Positions 6,151 to 7,884 of a DNA stretch of 7,884 nt are shown here, piece after piece. Positions within the stretch are counted from its first letter, which is position 1; each line of letters opens with the position of its first letter. The notes beneath the pieces are model-generated. The model worked only from the letters and a program-made list of their open reading frames with translations, was not told the origin of the DNA and searched no databases. A program made the position numbers and the translations under genes. The stretch is from Lachnospiraceae bacterium (GTDB lineage Bacteria > Bacillota > Clostridia > Lachnospirales > Lachnospiraceae), in contig CAAGRM010000180.1 of NCBI GenBank assembly GCA_900772675.1, positions 1 to 7,884 of the forward strand, written 5' to 3'.

Positions 6151-7884
6151 GCGTAAAAACAGCTGCCACATTCAATCATCTCCGCATTTCCGGTCAGCGG
6201 ATCGCGCTTCTGATAATCAAACAGGAGTACCGTCCGCGCCTTTTCCCCGTTTCCGAGCACATCGTAGTCAAAAACTTCCAGATGCGTCATGCGCTGCAGC
6301 TGTTTCCAGTCATATGCGTGATAGGATGGCAGAAGTGTTCTTGTCTCTGCTTCTTTCTGATAAAAATCACGCGATTCCTTTTTCCATTCGGACGGATCCT
6401 TTGCAAAATGCGGCCTCGTCTTCATATTTTCACGTGCATACAGATCAAGTACCATCATCTGGCGGAAGAACGCTTCATCCTGCTGCTTTTCATCCCGTAA
6501 AAACTCGAGCAGAATTTCATACCGCTGAATCCTGTTGTGCGCTGCTTCACTGTAGCCCTTCGCACGGTAGAAATCGCCAAGCTCCTGGAAGAAATCGAAG
6601 GGATTCTCATATAATTTCTCAATCATCGGCAAGGTGTGGACGAACTGACCGCTGTTGTAATAGACTTCTACCATCTCCTCAACATCTTTGAGTTTCAGCA
6701 CATCGTCATACGGCAGCCACTTCGTGTACAGCACCTCATACGGTTCGCGTTCCTGATAATGGCAGTCATACTCCTCTGTGTGCTCATACATGAAGGAGCC
6801 TCGCAGCACTTTTAAAAATCCAAGCTGAAGCTGCTGCGGACGGAGTGCATAAACGTCCGCGAAGGAACGGCGGAAGCTGGCATAATCCTCGTACGGCAGT
6901 CCCGCAATCAGATCAAGATGCTGATGGATGTTTCTTCCCTTCGCAATCCGGTTGACAATCTCTGTCACTTTTCCAAAATCCATCTTCCGGTGGATCGCCT
7001 CAATCGTCTGCGGATTTGTGGACTGTACACCGATCTCAAGCTGTACCAGCCCCGGGCGCAGGGTATTTAAGAGCTCGAGTTCCTCTTCTGTGATCAGATC
7101 TGCTGCAATTTCAAAATGGAAATTCGTTACACCGTTGTCATGCTCTGCAATAAATTTCCAGATCTCCATCGCGTGGTCTTTTTTGCAGTTAAAGGTACGA
7201 TCGACAAATTTGACCTGCGGCACTTTGTGTTCCAGAAAGAAAGCAAGTTCCTTTTTGACCAGCTCCAGATTTCGGAAACGGAGCCGCTTGTCAATGGAAG
7301 AAAGGCAGTAACTGCAGGAAAACGGACAGCCGCGGCTTGTCTCATAATAGATGATTCGGTTCTCAAACTTTTTCAGGTTCGCATACGGAAAATCCACCTC
7401 GGACAGATCCATGACCGCGCGCCACGGGTTGCTTTTGATCTCACCTTCTGCATCACGATACGTAATGCCGTCTATCTCCTTCAGCGTTTTCCCTTCTGTA
7501 CCATTTTCCTGATTCTGATAGTAAATGGCCAGCTCACGGAAGGTTATTTCTCCCTCCCCCTTCATAATTCCGGTAAGGAACGGATACTGCTCCAGCATCT
7601 CCTTGGCATGGTACGATACCTCCGGTCCTCCCAGCCAGATCTTTGTCTTCGGGCTGATTTTGTGGTACTCCGTAATCAGATCTTCTACTATGGATATATT
7701 CCAGATATAGCAGGAAACACAGACGACATCTGCGTGTGCCAGAAACAGGCTCCGCAGCATGGAATCCTTCGACTGGTTAATCGTAAATTCACGGATTTCC
7801 GGAAACACACCTGCTTTCCCGGCGCTCGCCTGCAGTGTGTAAACTGCGAGATTGGAATGAATATATTTTGCGTTGACTGCAGTC
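6147..7884 (-). CDS. Cobalamin-binding-type radical SAM protein (DUF4080 type), 5' end beyond the window
   Basis: The frame is open to the right edge, so the visible 578 residues lack only a short N-terminus. The first residues, TAVNAKYIHSNLAVYTL (7833-7883), match the expected opening strand of this family, so the internal GTG at 7806-7808 is not the start. A B12-binding-like Rossmann domain comes first, with IWLGGPEVSYHAKEML at about 7596-7643. A radical SAM core follows, with RGCPFSCSYC carrying the CxxxCxxC cluster motif (Cys codons 7305-7328), and then QLEIGVQSTNPQTIEAIHR and LDLIAGLPYED strands. The last roughly 220 residues form a C-terminal helical domain typical of DUF4080 proteins. 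The protein should bind a 4Fe-4S cluster and S-adenosylmethionine, and perhaps cobalamin, although I see no DxHxxG cobalamin-ligand motif. The substrate is unknown. The TGA stop (6147-6149) overlaps the candidate promoter of the next gene. Confidence 0.9.
   Translation of the reverse strand, partial: TAVNAKYIHSNLAVYTLQASAGKAGVFPEIREFTINQSKDSMLRSLFLAHADVVCVSCYIWNISIVEDLITEYHKISPKTKIWLGGPEVSYHAKEMLEQYPFLTGIMKGEGEITFRELAIYYQNQENGTEGKTLKEIDGITYRDAEGEIKSNPWRAVMDLSEVDFPYANLKKFENRIIYYETSRGCPFSCSYCLSSIDKRLRFRNLELVKKELAFFLEHKVPQVKFVDRTFNCKKDHAMEIWKFIAEHDNGVTNFHFEIAADLITEEELELLNTLRPGLVQLEIGVQSTNPQTIEAIHRKMDFGKVTEIVNRIAKGRNIHQHLDLIAGLPYEDYASFRRSFADVYALRPQQLQLGFLKVLRGSFMYEHTEEYDCHYQEREPYEVLYTKWLPYDDVLKLKDVEEMVEVYYNSGQFVHTLPMIEKLYENPFDFFQELGDFYRAKGYSEAAHNRIQRYEILLEFLRDEKQQDEAFFRQMMVLDLYARENMKTRPHFAKDPSEWKKESRDFYQKEAETRTLLPSYHAYDWKQLQRMTHLEVFDYDVLGNGEKARTVLLFDYQKRDPLTGNAEMIECGSCFYA

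Noticed and set aside
7806..7808. GTG start for the radical SAM protein
   Set aside because: The frame continues to the right edge and encodes family-typical N-terminal residues (AVNAKYIHSNLAV), so the gene is cut by the window.

Overview
The window looks like a chromosomal segment of a low-to-mid-GC Gram-positive anaerobe, most likely a member of the Clostridia close to Lachnospiraceae. This rests on the gene families (VanW with a YoaR-like domain, a cobalamin-binding radical SAM protein of the DUF4080 type, a stand-alone CinA C-terminal domain protein, a HypE-like AIR-synthase protein), on strong AGGAGG-type ribosome binding sites and on base composition. This is inference from recalled family features, not a database match.

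Left part (1-1901, plus strand): the 3' portion of a membrane sensor histidine kinase gene (native sequence from about 80 to 1216), a stem-loop terminator (1264-1306), then a stand-alone nicotinamide-nucleotide amidohydrolase gene (1380-1901). The first 79 bases are an exact inverted copy of bases 496-574 inside the same kinase gene. The kinase gene is therefore broken at its 5' end, and the window start is probably a fold-back assembly or amplification chimera.

Right part (1856-7884, minus strand): a co-oriented series read from right to left. It starts with a cobalamin-type radical SAM protein that runs off the right edge. Next comes a DEDDh exonuclease with an extra C-terminal domain, preceded by a candidate promoter. 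Then follow a 54-residue single-span membrane protein, a secreted or membrane-anchored VanW-family protein, a HypE-like AIR-synthase protein lacking a usual metal-binding Asp, and the tRNA wobble methyltransferase TrmL. The genes from the exonuclease to the HypE-like protein have gaps of about 25, 25 and 104 bases and plausibly share a transcript. A 132-base gap holding two palindromes precedes trmL. trmL and the amidohydrolase gene converge and overlap by 46 bases.

The genes are mostly housekeeping or general: signal transduction, NAD-related salvage, tRNA modification, nucleic-acid processing and cell envelope. I see no mobile element, CRISPR array, defence cassette, RNA gene or clear new multi-gene system. 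The points most worth checking are the terminal inverted repeat, the unlisted 54-residue membrane protein, the degenerate HypE-like protein and the palindromic intergenic repeat.
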